From Chromobacterium alticapitis (lineage in GTDB: Bacteria > Pseudomonadota > Gammaproteobacteria > Burkholderiales > Chromobacteriaceae): a DNA stretch of 64,000 nt. Each line of letters begins with the position of its first letter. The stretch's first letter is position 1. The position numbers and the translations under genes are program-made. This document shows, piece by piece, positions 45,776 to 53,887 of the stretch. The notes under the pieces were generated by a model that saw nothing but the letters and a program-made list of their open reading frames with translations, was not told the origin of the DNA and did not search any database. The stretch is taken from the NCBI RefSeq assembly GCF_002924365.1, contig NZ_PQWB01000017.1, forward strand, positions 51,289 to 115,288. The letters run 5' to 3'.

Positions 45776-46621
45776 TTGACCACTCCCGCCACCCCGCCGC
45801 TGGTGCTGACCCTGGCCGGTTCCGATCCGTCCGGCGGCGCCGGCATCCAGGCCGATATCCTGACGCTGGCCAGCTTGGGCTGCCACCCGCTGTCGGTGAT
45901 CACCGCGATCACGGTGCAGGATACCGTCGGCGTCAATGACTTGATGGTGCTGGATTCGGATTGGGTCAACGATCAGGCCCGCTTCCTGCTGGAAGACATG
46001 CAGGTGGCGGCATTCAAGATCGGCATGCTGGGCAGCGTGGAAAACGTCGCCGTGGTGGCGCAGCTGATCGCCGACTATCCGGACATCCCGGTGGTGCTGG
46101 ACCCGGTGCTGGCCAGCGGCGGCGGCCATGAGCTGGCCGACGAGGACCTGATAGGCGCGATGCGCGACATGCTGATCCCGCAGGTGTCCATCCTGACCCC
46201 GAACAGCCTGGAGGCGCGCCGGCTGGCCAGCAGCGATCCGGACGAGGACGAGGAGCTGACGCTGGACCAGTGCGCCGAGCGCATCCTGGCCCTGGGCAGC
46301 CCTTATCTGCTGATCACCGGCACCCATGAGAACACCAAGGAAGTGGTCAACAGCCTGTACGGCCAGGATGGCATCGTACGCGCCGACCACTGGGAGCGGC
46401 TGCCCGGCAGCTATCACGGTTCCGGCTGCACGCTGGCTTCGGCCATCGCCGGCATGCTGGCTACCGGCCTCTTGCTGCCGGAGGCGGTGCGCGAGGCGCA
46501 GGAGTACACCTATCAGACGCTGCTCAACGGTTTCCGTCCCGGCATGGGCCAGTTCCTGCCGGACCGCATGTTCTGGGCGCGCGGCGATGAGGAGGAAGAA
46601 GGCGATGCCGCCAAGCGTTGA
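45776..46621 (+). CDS. thiD: Hydroxymethylpyrimidine (phosphate) kinase
   Basis: The 281-residue ribokinase-fold enzyme phosphorylates HMP-P for thiamine synthesis. It shows [62 protein letters not shown] and the anion-hole catalytic [16 protein letters not shown]. Start: no ATG is available; TTG at 45776 has AGAGG 7 nt upstream (45763-45768 region) and gives [15 protein letters not shown]; a TTG 6 bp earlier is too close. It overlaps thiE by 17 bp. Confidence 0.94.
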   Translation: MTTPATPPLVLTLAGSDPSGGAGIQADILTLASLGCHPLSVITAITVQDTVGVNDLMVLDSDWVNDQARFLLEDMQVAAFKIGMLGSVENVAVVAQLIADYPDIPVVLDPVLASGGGHELADEDLIGAMRDMLIPQVSILTPNSLEARRLASSDPDEDEELTLDQCAERILALGSPYLLITGTHENTKEVVNSLYGQDGIVRADHWERLPGSYHGSGCTLASAIAGMLATGLLLPEAVREAQEYTYQTLLNGFRPGMGQFLPDRMFWARGDEEEEGDAAKR

Positions 46622-47228
46622 GGGTCTGTACGCGGTCACGCCGGATGGGCTGGATGACGCGCGCTTGTTCGAGCTGACGGCGGCAGCCTTGGCCGGCGGC
46701 GCGCGCGTTTTGCAGTACCGCGACAAGAGCGGCGACGCGGCGCGCCGGCTGCGCCAGGCGACGGCGCTGCGCCGGCTGTGCCGCGTCCACGGCGCGCTGT
46801 TCATCGTCAACGACGACGTCGGATTGGCGGAGCGGGTCGGCGCCGACGGCGTCCATCTGGGCCGCGACGACGGCGACATCGCCGCCGCGAGGAGCCGGCT
46901 GGGCCCGGACGCGGTGATCGGCGCGTCCTGCTATGACCAGATCGCGCTGGCGCGGCGGGCGCTGGCGGCCGGCGCGAGCTATGTCGCCTTCGGCGCGGTG
47001 TTTTCGTCGCAGACCAAGCCGCATGCCGCGGCCGCGCCGCTGAGCTTGTTGGCGGAGGCGGCGGCGCTGGGCGCGAATGCGGTGGCGATAGGCGGCATCA
47101 CGCCGGACAATGCGGCGCGAGTCATCGAGGCTGGCGCGGACGCGGTGGCGGTGATAGGCGGCTTGTTCGAGGCGAAGGACGCGGGCGAGGCCGCGCGGGC
47201 GCTGTCCGGCCTGTTTACAGCACGGTGA
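46605..47228 (+). CDS. thiE: Thiamine-phosphate synthase
   Basis: The 207-residue TIM barrel joins HMP-PP and thiazole phosphate. Motifs: [75 protein letters not shown] and NAVAIGGITPDNAARVIEAGADAVAVIGGLF. The start ATG has GGAGG/AAGAAGG upstream inside the thiD end, consistent with translational coupling. The 3' end overlaps the convergent small secreted protein gene by 14 bp. Confidence 0.95.
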   Translation: MPPSVEGLYAVTPDGLDDARLFELTAAALAGGARVLQYRDKSGDAARRLRQATALRRLCRVHGALFIVNDDVGLAERVGADGVHLGRDDGDIAAARSRLGPDAVIGASCYDQIALARRALAAGASYVAFGAVFSSQTKPHAAAAPLSLLAEAAALGANAVAIGGITPDNAARVIEAGADAVAVIGGLFEAKDAGEAARALSGLFTAR

Positions 47229-47589
47229 TGTCGGCCAGCCGGTAGGCGACGCCGCGGTCTTCCTGGCAGAACACGCGGGCCTGCACGGTGACGGCTCGGC
47301 CCTTGAGCCTGTCCATGCCGTCCTGGCTCAAGGCCAGGCTGGACACCTTGCGCAGGCCGCAGGCGGCGCTGCCGTCCAGCCGGATGGGCTGGCTCAGCTT
47401 CAGGTGGTAGGTCTCGGAAAACGTGCCTTCGGCCTTGCTGCCGGAGGCGACCGGTCCGATGACGGTGCCGCGGAGGGTAATGGGGGCGGCGGAATCGCCG
47501 CCGACGCGGACCAGCTGTCCGGCGGCTTGGCCGGACAGGCTGGCGGCCAGCAAAAAACCGGCCAGCGTGGCGTTGCAGAACTTACTCAT
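47215..47589 (-). CDS. Small secreted protein, DUF4431-like (paralogue B)
   Basis: A 124-residue protein with signal peptide (MSKFCNATLAGFLLAASLSGQAAG) and mature motifs APITLRGTVIGPVASGSKAEGTF, LKLSQPI, ACGLRKVSSLALSQDGMD and GRAVTVQARVFCQEDRGVAYRLADITV. It is the same length as, and clearly homologous to, the product at 7923-8297, sharing PITLRGT-IGP---G-KAEGTF, SSLAL-QD-M and VFCQ-DR. Function is unknown. An exact TTGTCGGACAA palindrome sits about 70 bp upstream. Confidence 0.78.
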   Translation of the reverse strand: MSKFCNATLAGFLLAASLSGQAAGQLVRVGGDSAAPITLRGTVIGPVASGSKAEGTFSETYHLKLSQPIRLDGSAACGLRKVSSLALSQDGMDRLKGRAVTVQARVFCQEDRGVAYRLADITVL

Positions 47590-47657
47590 CCCGATCGATC
47601 TTCTTTAGTCCATTGTTTTTATGCAGACTTTAAGCGCGTATTTGAGCAGCATCGCGT

Positions 47658-47668
47658 TTGTCGGACAA
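47658..47668. promoter_or_regulatory. TTGTC-G-GACAA palindrome
   Basis: The same 11-mer forms the paired dyads at 21072-21082 and 21092-21102. Here it lies upstream of the DUF4431-like gene. TTGTC-N-GACAA resembles operators of FadR-type GntR regulators. A second dyad, ATCGGGG-TTAT-CCCCAAT, follows at once. Confidence 0.45.
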
Positions 47669-47697
47669 TCGGGGTTATCCCCAATTTGGCGGCGCTG

Positions 47698-47733
47698 AAA
47701 AAAAACAACGCCCCCGCATCCTGCGGGGGCGTT
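47698..47733 (-). terminator. Rho-independent terminator of pgi
   Basis: AACGCCCCCGCA pairs with TGCGGGGGCGTT (47707-47733) around 3 nt; on the minus strand the stem is followed by G and eight T (complement of the A-run at 47698-47705). Confidence 0.9.
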
Positions 47734-47752
47734 TTGCCATGCGTCGGCCGGC

Positions 47753-49396
47753 TCAGCCGTTGGCCTTGCGGTAGAGCGCGATCAGGCGGCGGGTGGAACT
47801 GTCGTGCTCGGCCTGGTCCAGCTTGCCGGTCAGCTCGGCGTGGATGGTCTTGGCCAGCTGCTTGCCCAGCTCCACGCCCCATTGGTCGAAGCTGTTGATG
47901 TGCCAGATCACGCCCTGGACGAAGATCTTGTGCTCGTACAGCGCGATCAGCGAGCCGAGGTTGCGCGGGTCCAGCCGGCTCATCAGCAGGGTGTTGGTCG
48001 GACGGTTGCCGTCGAACACCTTGTGCGGCACCAACTCGTCCAGCGCTGCGCCTTTCAGCCCCTGTTCGGCCAGTTCGGCGCGCGCCTCATCGGCGGTCTT
48101 GCCGCGCATGAAGGCTTCGGCCTGGGCGAACACATTGGCCAGCAGTATCTCGTGGTGGCCCGGCAAGTTGGAGCGGTTCTCCAGCGAGGCGATCAGGTCG
48201 ATCGGCGAAATGTGGGTGCCCTGGTGCAGGAGCTGGAAGAAGGCATGCTGGCCGTTGATGCCGGTCTCGCCCCATATGATGGGCGCGGTTTCGTAGTTGA
48301 CCGGCTGGCCGGACAGCGCCACCTGCTTGCCGTTCGACTCCATGTCCAGCTGCTGGATGAAGGCTGGCAGCCGGTGCAGGTACTGGTCGTACGGGGCGAT
48401 CACATGGCTGCCGCCGCCGTAGTAGTTGATGTACCACACGCCTATCATGGCCAGCAGCACCGGCATGTTCTGCTCGAACGGCGCGTTCATGAAGTGCTGG
48501 TCCATGATGTGGGCGCCGTTCAAGAGCTCGGTGAAGTTCTCCTCGCCCAGATACAGCATGATGGGCAGGCCGATGGCCGACCACAGGCTGTAGCGGCCGC
48601 CCACCCAGCTCCAGAATTCGAACATGTTTGCCGGGTCTATGCCGAACTCGGCCACCGCCTTCTGGTTGGTGGACACGGCGACGAAATGCTTGGCCACCGC
48701 GCCCTCGTCGCGCGCGCGGGCCAGGAACCATTCGCGCGCGGTCAGCGCGTTGGTCAGGGTTTCCTGGGTGGTGAAAGTCTTGGACTCCACTACGAACAGC
48801 GTGGTCTCCGGGTGGACCTTCTTCAGCGTTTCCTTCAACTGCGCGCCGTCCACATTGGAGACGAAGTGCATGTTCAGCCGCGGGTGGCCGAAGGGCTTCA
48901 GCGCGCTACAGACCATCAGCGGGCCGAGGTCCGAGCCGCCGATGCCGATGTTGACGATGTCGGTGATGGGCTGCTTGGTGTAGCCCAGCCAGTCGCCGGA
49001 GCGCACGGCGTGGGCGAACTTGCCCATCCGCTCCAGCACCGAGTTGACCTTGGGCATCACATCCTCGCCGTCCACCACGATGGGCGAGTTGGTGCGGTTG
49101 CGCAGCGCGATGTGCAGCACCGAGCGGTTTTCGGTGCGGTTGATCTTCTCGCCCTTGAACATGGACTTGATGCGCGCCGGCAGGCCGGTTTCGCGCGCCA
49201 GCTCCATCAGGCCCAGCAGCGTGGCGTCGGTGATGCGGTTCTTGGAATAGTCGAGGAACAGCCCGCCCACCTCCAGCGAATAGCGCTCGGCCCGGCCCGG
49301 ATCCGCCGCGAACAGCTCGCGCATGTGCAGATGCTTGGCCTCGGCGAAGTGGTCCCACAGGGCCTGCCAGGCCGGCAGTTCGGTCAGTTCACTCAT
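47753..49396 (-). CDS. pgi: Glucose-6-phosphate isomerase
   Basis: The 547-residue enzyme has the PGI signatures [51 protein letters not shown] (signature 1), [26 protein letters not shown] (base His and Gly-rich) and [18 protein letters not shown] (signature 2). It interconverts glucose- and fructose-6-phosphate, allowing carbon from gluconeogenesis or fructose to enter the Entner-Doudoroff route. It is the last gene of the zwf-pgl-glk-hexR-pgi set, 11 bp after hexR. Confidence 0.98.
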   Translation of the reverse strand: MSELTELPAWQALWDHFAEAKHLHMRELFAADPGRAERYSLEVGGLFLDYSKNRITDATLLGLMELARETGLPARIKSMFKGEKINRTENRSVLHIALRNRTNSPIVVDGEDVMPKVNSVLERMGKFAHAVRSGDWLGYTKQPITDIVNIGIGGSDLGPLMVCSALKPFGHPRLNMHFVSNVDGAQLKETLKKVHPETTLFVVESKTFTTQETLTNALTAREWFLARARDEGAVAKHFVAVSTNQKAVAEFGIDPANMFEFWSWVGGRYSLWSAIGLPIMLYLGEENFTELLNGAHIMDQHFMNAPFEQNMPVLLAMIGVWYINYYGGGSHVIAPYDQYLHRLPAFIQQLDMESNGKQVALSGQPVNYETAPIIWGETGINGQHAFFQLLHQGTHISPIDLIASLENRSNLPGHHEILLANVFAQAEAFMRGKTADEARAELAEQGLKGAALDELVPHKVFDGNRPTNTLLMSRLDPRNLGSLIALYEHKIFVQGVIWHINSFDQWGVELGKQLAKTIHAELTGKLDQAEHDSSTRRLIALYRKANG

Positions 49397-49407
49397 GATA
49401 TCTCGTC

Positions 49408-50256
49408 CTATTCCGGTTGCTTGTTGTCCAGTCTGCGGTTCTTCAGGCTGTGCTTGGTCTTTTCCAGCTGGCGGATCAATCCCGGCCCGCGGCGCAGCGC
49501 CACGCTGACCGCCAGGATGTCGATCTGCACCAGATGCACGATGCGCGAGATCATCGGGCTGTAGGTTTCATTGTCTTCCAGCGTGTCGGCGATCAGGGAC
49601 ACGGTGGCGCGGCGCGCCAGGGGCGAACCGCTGGTGGTCAGCGCGATCACCTTGGCGCCGGCGGCGATGGCCACGTCCACCGCTTCCAGCAGCTCCATGG
49701 TGCGGCCGGAGCTGGAAATGGCCACCAGCACATCGTCCGGGCCCAGCACCGACGCCGCCATCATCTGGATGTGGGTGTCGGAATAGGCGACGGTGGGAAT
49801 GCCGAAGCGGAAGAATTTGTGCTGAGCGTCGGCGGCGATGATGCCGGAGTTGCCCAGGCCGTAAAATTCGATGCGATGGGCGTCGGTCAGCAGCCGCACC
49901 GCGGCCTCAATGGCCTGCGGGTTGACGTCGTTGCGACACTTGAGCAGGGCCGAAACGGTGTTGTCGAATACCTTGGCCACGATTTCGGACGTCGGGTCTT
50001 CCGGACGCACGCTGGAGTGGACGTAGGGCACGCCGGTCACCAGGCTGCCGGCCAGCTTGAGCTTGAAGTCGGGCAGGCCGGAGCAGCCGACGGTGCGGCA
50101 GAAACGGATCACGGTGGGCTGGCTGACGCCGGCGCTCTTGGCGATGTCGGCAACGGCCGCCTGGATCACAGTGTAAGGCTGCTCCAGCACCAGCTCGGCG
50201 ACCTTGCGCTCGGCCGAGGACAGCATCTCCAGTTGGCCACGGATGCGATCAAGCAT
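49408..50256 (-). CDS. hexR: HexR, RpiR-family repressor of central carbon genes
   Basis: The 282-residue protein has an N-terminal RpiR helix-turn-helix ([39 protein letters not shown]) and a SIS domain ([39 protein letters not shown]). HexR represses zwf, edd and related operons and releases DNA on binding KDPG. Two matching operators are visible upstream of zwf and edd in this window. It overlaps glk by 8 bp and precedes pgi. Confidence 0.95.
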   Translation of the reverse strand: MLDRIRGQLEMLSSAERKVAELVLEQPYTVIQAAVADIAKSAGVSQPTVIRFCRTVGCSGLPDFKLKLAGSLVTGVPYVHSSVRPEDPTSEIVAKVFDNTVSALLKCRNDVNPQAIEAAVRLLTDAHRIEFYGLGNSGIIAADAQHKFFRFGIPTVAYSDTHIQMMAASVLGPDDVLVAISSSGRTMELLEAVDVAIAAGAKVIALTTSGSPLARRATVSLIADTLEDNETYSPMISRIVHLVQIDILAVSVALRRGPGLIRQLEKTKHSLKNRRLDNKQPE

Positions 50257-51292
50257 GCATGTCTCCTGCTGTGCCGCCGCGAGGAGTGGTGGAGGCGTCC
50301 ACCGGGAGGTTGCTGCGCGGCGCCAGATGGTCCGCCAGGTAGGCGGCCACGCCCGGCAGGGCGGGATAGGCGCTGGTGATCAGATAAACCGGGATGCCGG
50401 CCAAAAGGCCCGACATCCGTCCCTTGTCCTCGAAGCGGCGGCGAAATGGGGATTGTTCAAAAAAACCGCTTAGACGCGGCACAATACCACCACCTATGTA
50501 TACCCCGCCACGGGCACCGAGGGTCAAGGCCAGATTTCCGGCGGCCGAACCGAGCGCGCCACAGAAGATTTCCAGCGTTTCGCGGCAGCGCGGGTCCTGT
50601 CCGGACAGCCCCTGCGCGGTGATCCAGGCCGGCTCGCGCGGGGCGTCGTCTTCGCCGTCGCGCGAGCATAGCGCCTGGTGGATCAGACTGATGCCGGCGC
50701 CGGACAGCAGGCGCTCGGCGGATACATGGCCGAAGCGCGCCTGGGCGTAGCGCCAGATGGCCAGCTCGGCTTCGTCCTGCGGGGCGAAGGAGACATGGCC
50801 GCCCTCGCCGGCCAGCGCGCGCCAGCCGCCGGCGTGCGGCACCAGGGCCGATACGCCGAGCCCGGTGCCGGGGCCGATCAGCGCCAGCGGCGCGTCCGGC
50901 CGCGGCTCGCCGCCGCCTATCCGGGCCAGTTCGCGGCCGGGCAGACGCGGCAGGGCCAGGGCCAGCGCGGTGAAATCATTGAGGAACAGCAGGGTGGTGA
51001 AGCCCAGCGCTTGGCGCACGGCTGCTATCGAAAACGACCAGGGGCAGTTGGTCATCGTCACCTGGTCGCCGTTCAACGGATTGGCGATGCCGATGGCGGC
51101 ATGGGCGACGCGGCGCGCGCCCGCCTGGGCCAGATAGTCGCGCAGCGCGTCTTCCAGCGTCGGGTAGCGGGCAGTGGGCAGCGTCAGGATGTCCTCGATG
51201 ACGCCGGGCGCGGTTTCCAGCGCGAAGCGCGCGTTGCTGCCGCCGACGTCGCCGAGCAGGCGCGGCCAGGCCTCAGGCAGTCCAGTAGACAT
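50249..51292 (-). CDS. glk: Glucokinase
   Basis: The 347-residue protein (start MSTGLPEAWPRLLGDVGGSNARFAL) shows the bacterial glucokinase set: LLGDVGGSNARFAL (phosphate 1), NGDQVTMTNCPWSFS, LFLNDFTALALALP (catalytic Asp), ALIGPGTGLGVSALVP, LAGEGGHVSFAPQ and ARGGVYIGGGIVPRL. It phosphorylates glucose with ATP. The C-terminus carries about 20 extra residues ([20 protein letters not shown]) beyond the usual end, which overlap hexR. It overlaps pgl by 20 bp at its start. Confidence 0.96.
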   Translation of the reverse strand: MSTGLPEAWPRLLGDVGGSNARFALETAPGVIEDILTLPTARYPTLEDALRDYLAQAGARRVAHAAIGIANPLNGDQVTMTNCPWSFSIAAVRQALGFTTLLFLNDFTALALALPRLPGRELARIGGGEPRPDAPLALIGPGTGLGVSALVPHAGGWRALAGEGGHVSFAPQDEAELAIWRYAQARFGHVSAERLLSGAGISLIHQALCSRDGEDDAPREPAWITAQGLSGQDPRCRETLEIFCGALGSAAGNLALTLGARGGVYIGGGIVPRLSGFFEQSPFRRRFEDKGRMSGLLAGIPVYLITSAYPALPGVAAYLADHLAPRSNLPVDASTTPRGGTAGDMHA

Positions 51293-51950
51293 CGAGCGGC
51301 GCCTTGTCCTGTGCCAGGAAATGGCTGATCGGCAGCGCGTCGCTGACGGCGCGGCGGGCGGCATCCAGCACTTCGCGCTTCTTGGCGCCCTGGATGGACA
51401 GAATCAGGTTGCCCGAGCGCAGCAGCGCGGCGTAGCTCATGGATACGCGGCGGTGCGGCGCGGTCTGCGGCGTGACGGCCAGGATGGGAAGGGCGTTGGC
51501 CGGGTCCAAGCCGGCGGCCAGCTCCGGCGCGCCGGGGAACAGCGAGGCGGTGTGGCCGTCCTCGCCCATGCCCAGGATGGCGACGTCCGGCGCGAGGAAG
51601 TCGCGGTTGCCGGCGGCCACTTCGGCGTCAATGTCCTTGGCTTCGCGCACCAGCGGCAGGAAGCGGGCCGGCGCGGCGCGGTTCTGCAGCAGGTGTTGGC
51701 GAACCAGGCCGGCGTTGCTGTCCGGATGGTCTGGCGCGACGAAGCGCTCGTCCACCAGGGTGACGGTGACGCGCGTCCAGTCTATCGCCATTTCGGACAG
51801 CAGCTGGAACAAGGGGATGGGCGACTTGCCGCCGGAGACGGCCAGCACGGCGCTGCCCTTGCTGGCGATGGCGGCGGACAGCCGCGAGGCGATGCTGTTG
51901 GCCAGCGCGTCGGTCAGTTGCTTGGCCTCGGGAAATTCCAACCAGTTCAT
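51273..51950 (-). CDS. pgl: 6-phosphogluconolactonase
   Basis: The 225-residue DevB/SOL-type enzyme shows AVLAVSGGKSPIPLFQLLSE, VTVTLVDERFVAPDHPDSNAGLVRQHLL, AILGMGEDGHTASLFPGAPEL (catalytic His) and VSMSYAALLRSGNLILSIQGAKK. It hydrolyses the lactone made by Zwf. It overlaps glk; upstream, a 203-bp gap with palindromic repeats and a terminator separates it from zwf. Confidence 0.96.
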   Translation of the reverse strand: MNWLEFPEAKQLTDALANSIASRLSAAIASKGSAVLAVSGGKSPIPLFQLLSEMAIDWTRVTVTLVDERFVAPDHPDSNAGLVRQHLLQNRAAPARFLPLVREAKDIDAEVAAGNRDFLAPDVAILGMGEDGHTASLFPGAPELAAGLDPANALPILAVTPQTAPHRRVSMSYAALLRSGNLILSIQGAKKREVLDAARRAVSDALPISHFLAQDKAPLDVYWTA

Positions 51951-52005
51951 GCGCTTACCTCGGTCTTGGTCTGGCGCGGGGCGTTCCGCCCCGGTCTTGT
52001 CATCT

Positions 52006-52152
52006 GTAGGGCGGAAGCCCGCTGCGCGGGCGTTCCGCCTGGATACTGTCTTGGCTTTTGGGAGGGCGGAAGCTTCCTGCGGGGTCGCTCCGCCATTTGC
52101 TGCTATTGAGGTGAAAAAAGGCGGAACGCCCCTGAGGGGGCTTCCGCCCTAC
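52006..52152. repeat. 147-bp palindromic repeat element in the zwf-pgl gap
   Basis: The element is bounded by an exact 13-bp inverted repeat GTAGGGCGGAAGC (52006-52018) / GCTTCCGCCCTAC (52140-52152) and contains three internal GGCGGAA...TTCCGCC hairpins (52010-52039, 52064-52094, 52120-52148). A further GCGTTCCGCC lies at 51980-51990. This is typical of REP/MITE-like non-coding repeats. The hairpin next to zwf doubles as its terminator. Confidence 0.75.
52114..52148 (-). terminator. Rho-independent terminator of zwf, inside the repeat
   Basis: On the minus strand GGCGGAAGCCCCC-TCA-GGGGCGTTCCGCC is followed by TTTTTT. It lies 6 bp beyond the zwf stop and upstream of pgl, so pgl-glk-hexR-pgi may need read-through or their own promoter. 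Confidence 0.8.
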
Positions 52153-52153
52153 C

Positions 52154-53632
52154 TTAACACTCCTCGTGCCAACTGATGCCGTCGCGCGACAGCAGCGCGC
52201 TGGAGGCGGCCGGCCCCCAGCTGCCGGCGGTGTACTGTTTGGGCGGATTGTTGGTGCTGGCGGACCAGGTATCCATGATGGGTTCCACCCAGCGCCAGGC
52301 TTCGATCAGCTCGTCGCGGCGCATGAACAGCGCCAGCTTGCCGCGGATCACGTCCAGCAGCAGCCGCTCGTAGGCGTCGGCGCGGCGCACCTTGAAGGCC
52401 TTGTAGAAGTCCAGGTCCAGGTAGGCCGGCTGCAGGCGCATGGTGTCGCCCGGCTCCTTGGCCAGGAAGTAGAGGCGGATGCTTTCATCCGGCTGCAAAC
52501 GGATCACCATGCGGTTGGCGTGGTGGTTGCCGCCCAAGGGGCCGGAAAACACTTGGTGCGGCACGTCGCGGAAGTTGATGACGATTTCGGCCAGCCGTTC
52601 CTGCATGCGCTTGCCGGTGCGCAGGAAGAAGGGCACGCCGGCCCAGCGCCAGTTGTCGATTTCGGCCTTGATGGCGACGAAGGTTTCAGTCTGGCTGTTT
52701 TCGGGGATGCCGGCCTCGTCCAGATAGCCCACCACCGGCTGGCCGCCGCTGGCGCCGGCCTTGTATTGGCCGCGCACGGTCTTGCTGGCCACTTCCTGCT
52801 CGGTGAACGGGCGCAGCGCCTTCAGCACCTTCAACTTCTCGTCGCGCACGGCGTCCGCTTCCAGATTGGCCGGCGGTTCCATCGCCACGATGCAGAGCAG
52901 TTGCAGCAAGTGGTTCTGCACCATGTCGCGCAGCGCGCCGGTGCCGTCGTAGAAGTCGCCGCGGCTGCCCACGCCCAGCTCTTCCGAGATGGTGATCTGC
53001 ACGTCGTGTATCCACTCGCGGCGCCATAGCGGTTCGAACAGCGCGTTGGCGAAGCGGATGGCCATCAGGTTTTGTACGGATTCCTTGCCCAGGTAGTGGT
53101 CAATCCGATACAGCTGCTCTTCCTTGAAGAAGCGGGCTACGTCGTCGTTGATTTCGTTGGACGACTCCAGGTCGGTGCCCAGCGGCTTTTCCAGCACCAC
53201 GCGCACGTTGTCGCGATTGAGGCCGACGGCGGCCAGGTTTTCGCAGATGCCGGCGAACAGATTGGGCGCGGTGGCCAGGTAGCACACCACCACCTTGCCG
53301 TTGTCGGCGCCTATCTTGTCGGCCAGGGCCGGGTAGTCGGCGGCCTGGGAGGCGTCCACGCGCAGGTAGTCTATGCGCGCGCAGAAGCTTTGCCAGGCCT
53401 CATCGCTGAATTGGGCCTTGATGTGAATGCGCGACTGTTTCTCGACGGAAGCCAGGTAGTCGTCGCGGCTCAGGTCCTTGCGGCCCAGCGCCAGAATGCG
53501 TCCCTGCTCGTTGAGCAGGCCGGCGGCGTGCGCCTGGTACAGGGAAGGCAGCAGCTTGCGCATCACCAGGTCGCCGGCGCCGCCGAACAACACCATGTCG
53601 AAGGCCGGGGTAGGGGTAGAACGATTCTCCAT
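52154..53632 (-). CDS. zwf: Glucose-6-phosphate 1-dehydrogenase
   Basis: The 492-residue enzyme starts MENRSTPTPAFDMVLFGGAGDLVMRKLLPSLYQ (dinucleotide fold), with RVVLEKPLGTDLESS, RIDHYLGKESVQNLMAIRFAN (active-site signature), EELGVGSRGDFYDGTGALRDMVQNHLLQLLC and PFFLRTGKRM. It oxidises glucose-6-phosphate to the lactone, feeding the Entner-Doudoroff pathway. A HexR-type operator (53663-53677) lies 31 bp upstream. It is the promoter-proximal gene of the minus-strand glucose cluster. Confidence 0.98.
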   Translation of the reverse strand: MENRSTPTPAFDMVLFGGAGDLVMRKLLPSLYQAHAAGLLNEQGRILALGRKDLSRDDYLASVEKQSRIHIKAQFSDEAWQSFCARIDYLRVDASQAADYPALADKIGADNGKVVVCYLATAPNLFAGICENLAAVGLNRDNVRVVLEKPLGTDLESSNEINDDVARFFKEEQLYRIDHYLGKESVQNLMAIRFANALFEPLWRREWIHDVQITISEELGVGSRGDFYDGTGALRDMVQNHLLQLLCIVAMEPPANLEADAVRDEKLKVLKALRPFTEQEVASKTVRGQYKAGASGGQPVVGYLDEAGIPENSQTETFVAIKAEIDNWRWAGVPFFLRTGKRMQERLAEIVINFRDVPHQVFSGPLGGNHHANRMVIRLQPDESIRLYFLAKEPGDTMRLQPAYLDLDFYKAFKVRRADAYERLLLDVIRGKLALFMRRDELIEAWRWVEPIMDTWSASTNNPPKQYTAGSWGPAASSALLSRDGISWHEEC

Positions 53633-53662
53633 CCTGATCTTCCATCTCGAAGTTTAATTAGA

Positions 53663-53677
53663 TGTAGTTATATTACC
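53663..53677. promoter_or_regulatory. HexR operator upstream of zwf
   Basis: TGTAGTTATATTACC matches the HexR consensus TGTARTWWWAYTACA at 14 of 15 positions. It lies 31 bp upstream of the zwf ATG, where a repressor would block transcription. hexR is in the same gene cluster. Confidence 0.78.
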
Positions 53678-53842
53678 ATTCGGCTACTGGCTGTCTATGG
53701 CCAAGCGGCGGGCGAGGCCACTTTTGCAACACCTTTTGCCTTGGCTCAAAAATTGGCTATCTAGGCTGGAAATGGCTGTCGGAAAAGCGGATAGTCGCGG
53801 CTGGACGCCGTAGGCGGCGCGTAGTCCGCCTTGCGTTTTGCG

Positions 53843-53857
53843 TGTAGTAAAACTACT
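53843..53857. promoter_or_regulatory. HexR operator upstream of edd
   Basis: TGTAGTAAAACTACT matches the HexR consensus TGTARTWWWAYTACA except for the last base, 30 bp before the edd ATG. With the site at zwf it frames the 255-bp divergent promoter region. Confidence 0.8.
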
Positions 53858-53887
53858 ATCAGACTTAATTCAACACGGAACGTCATC

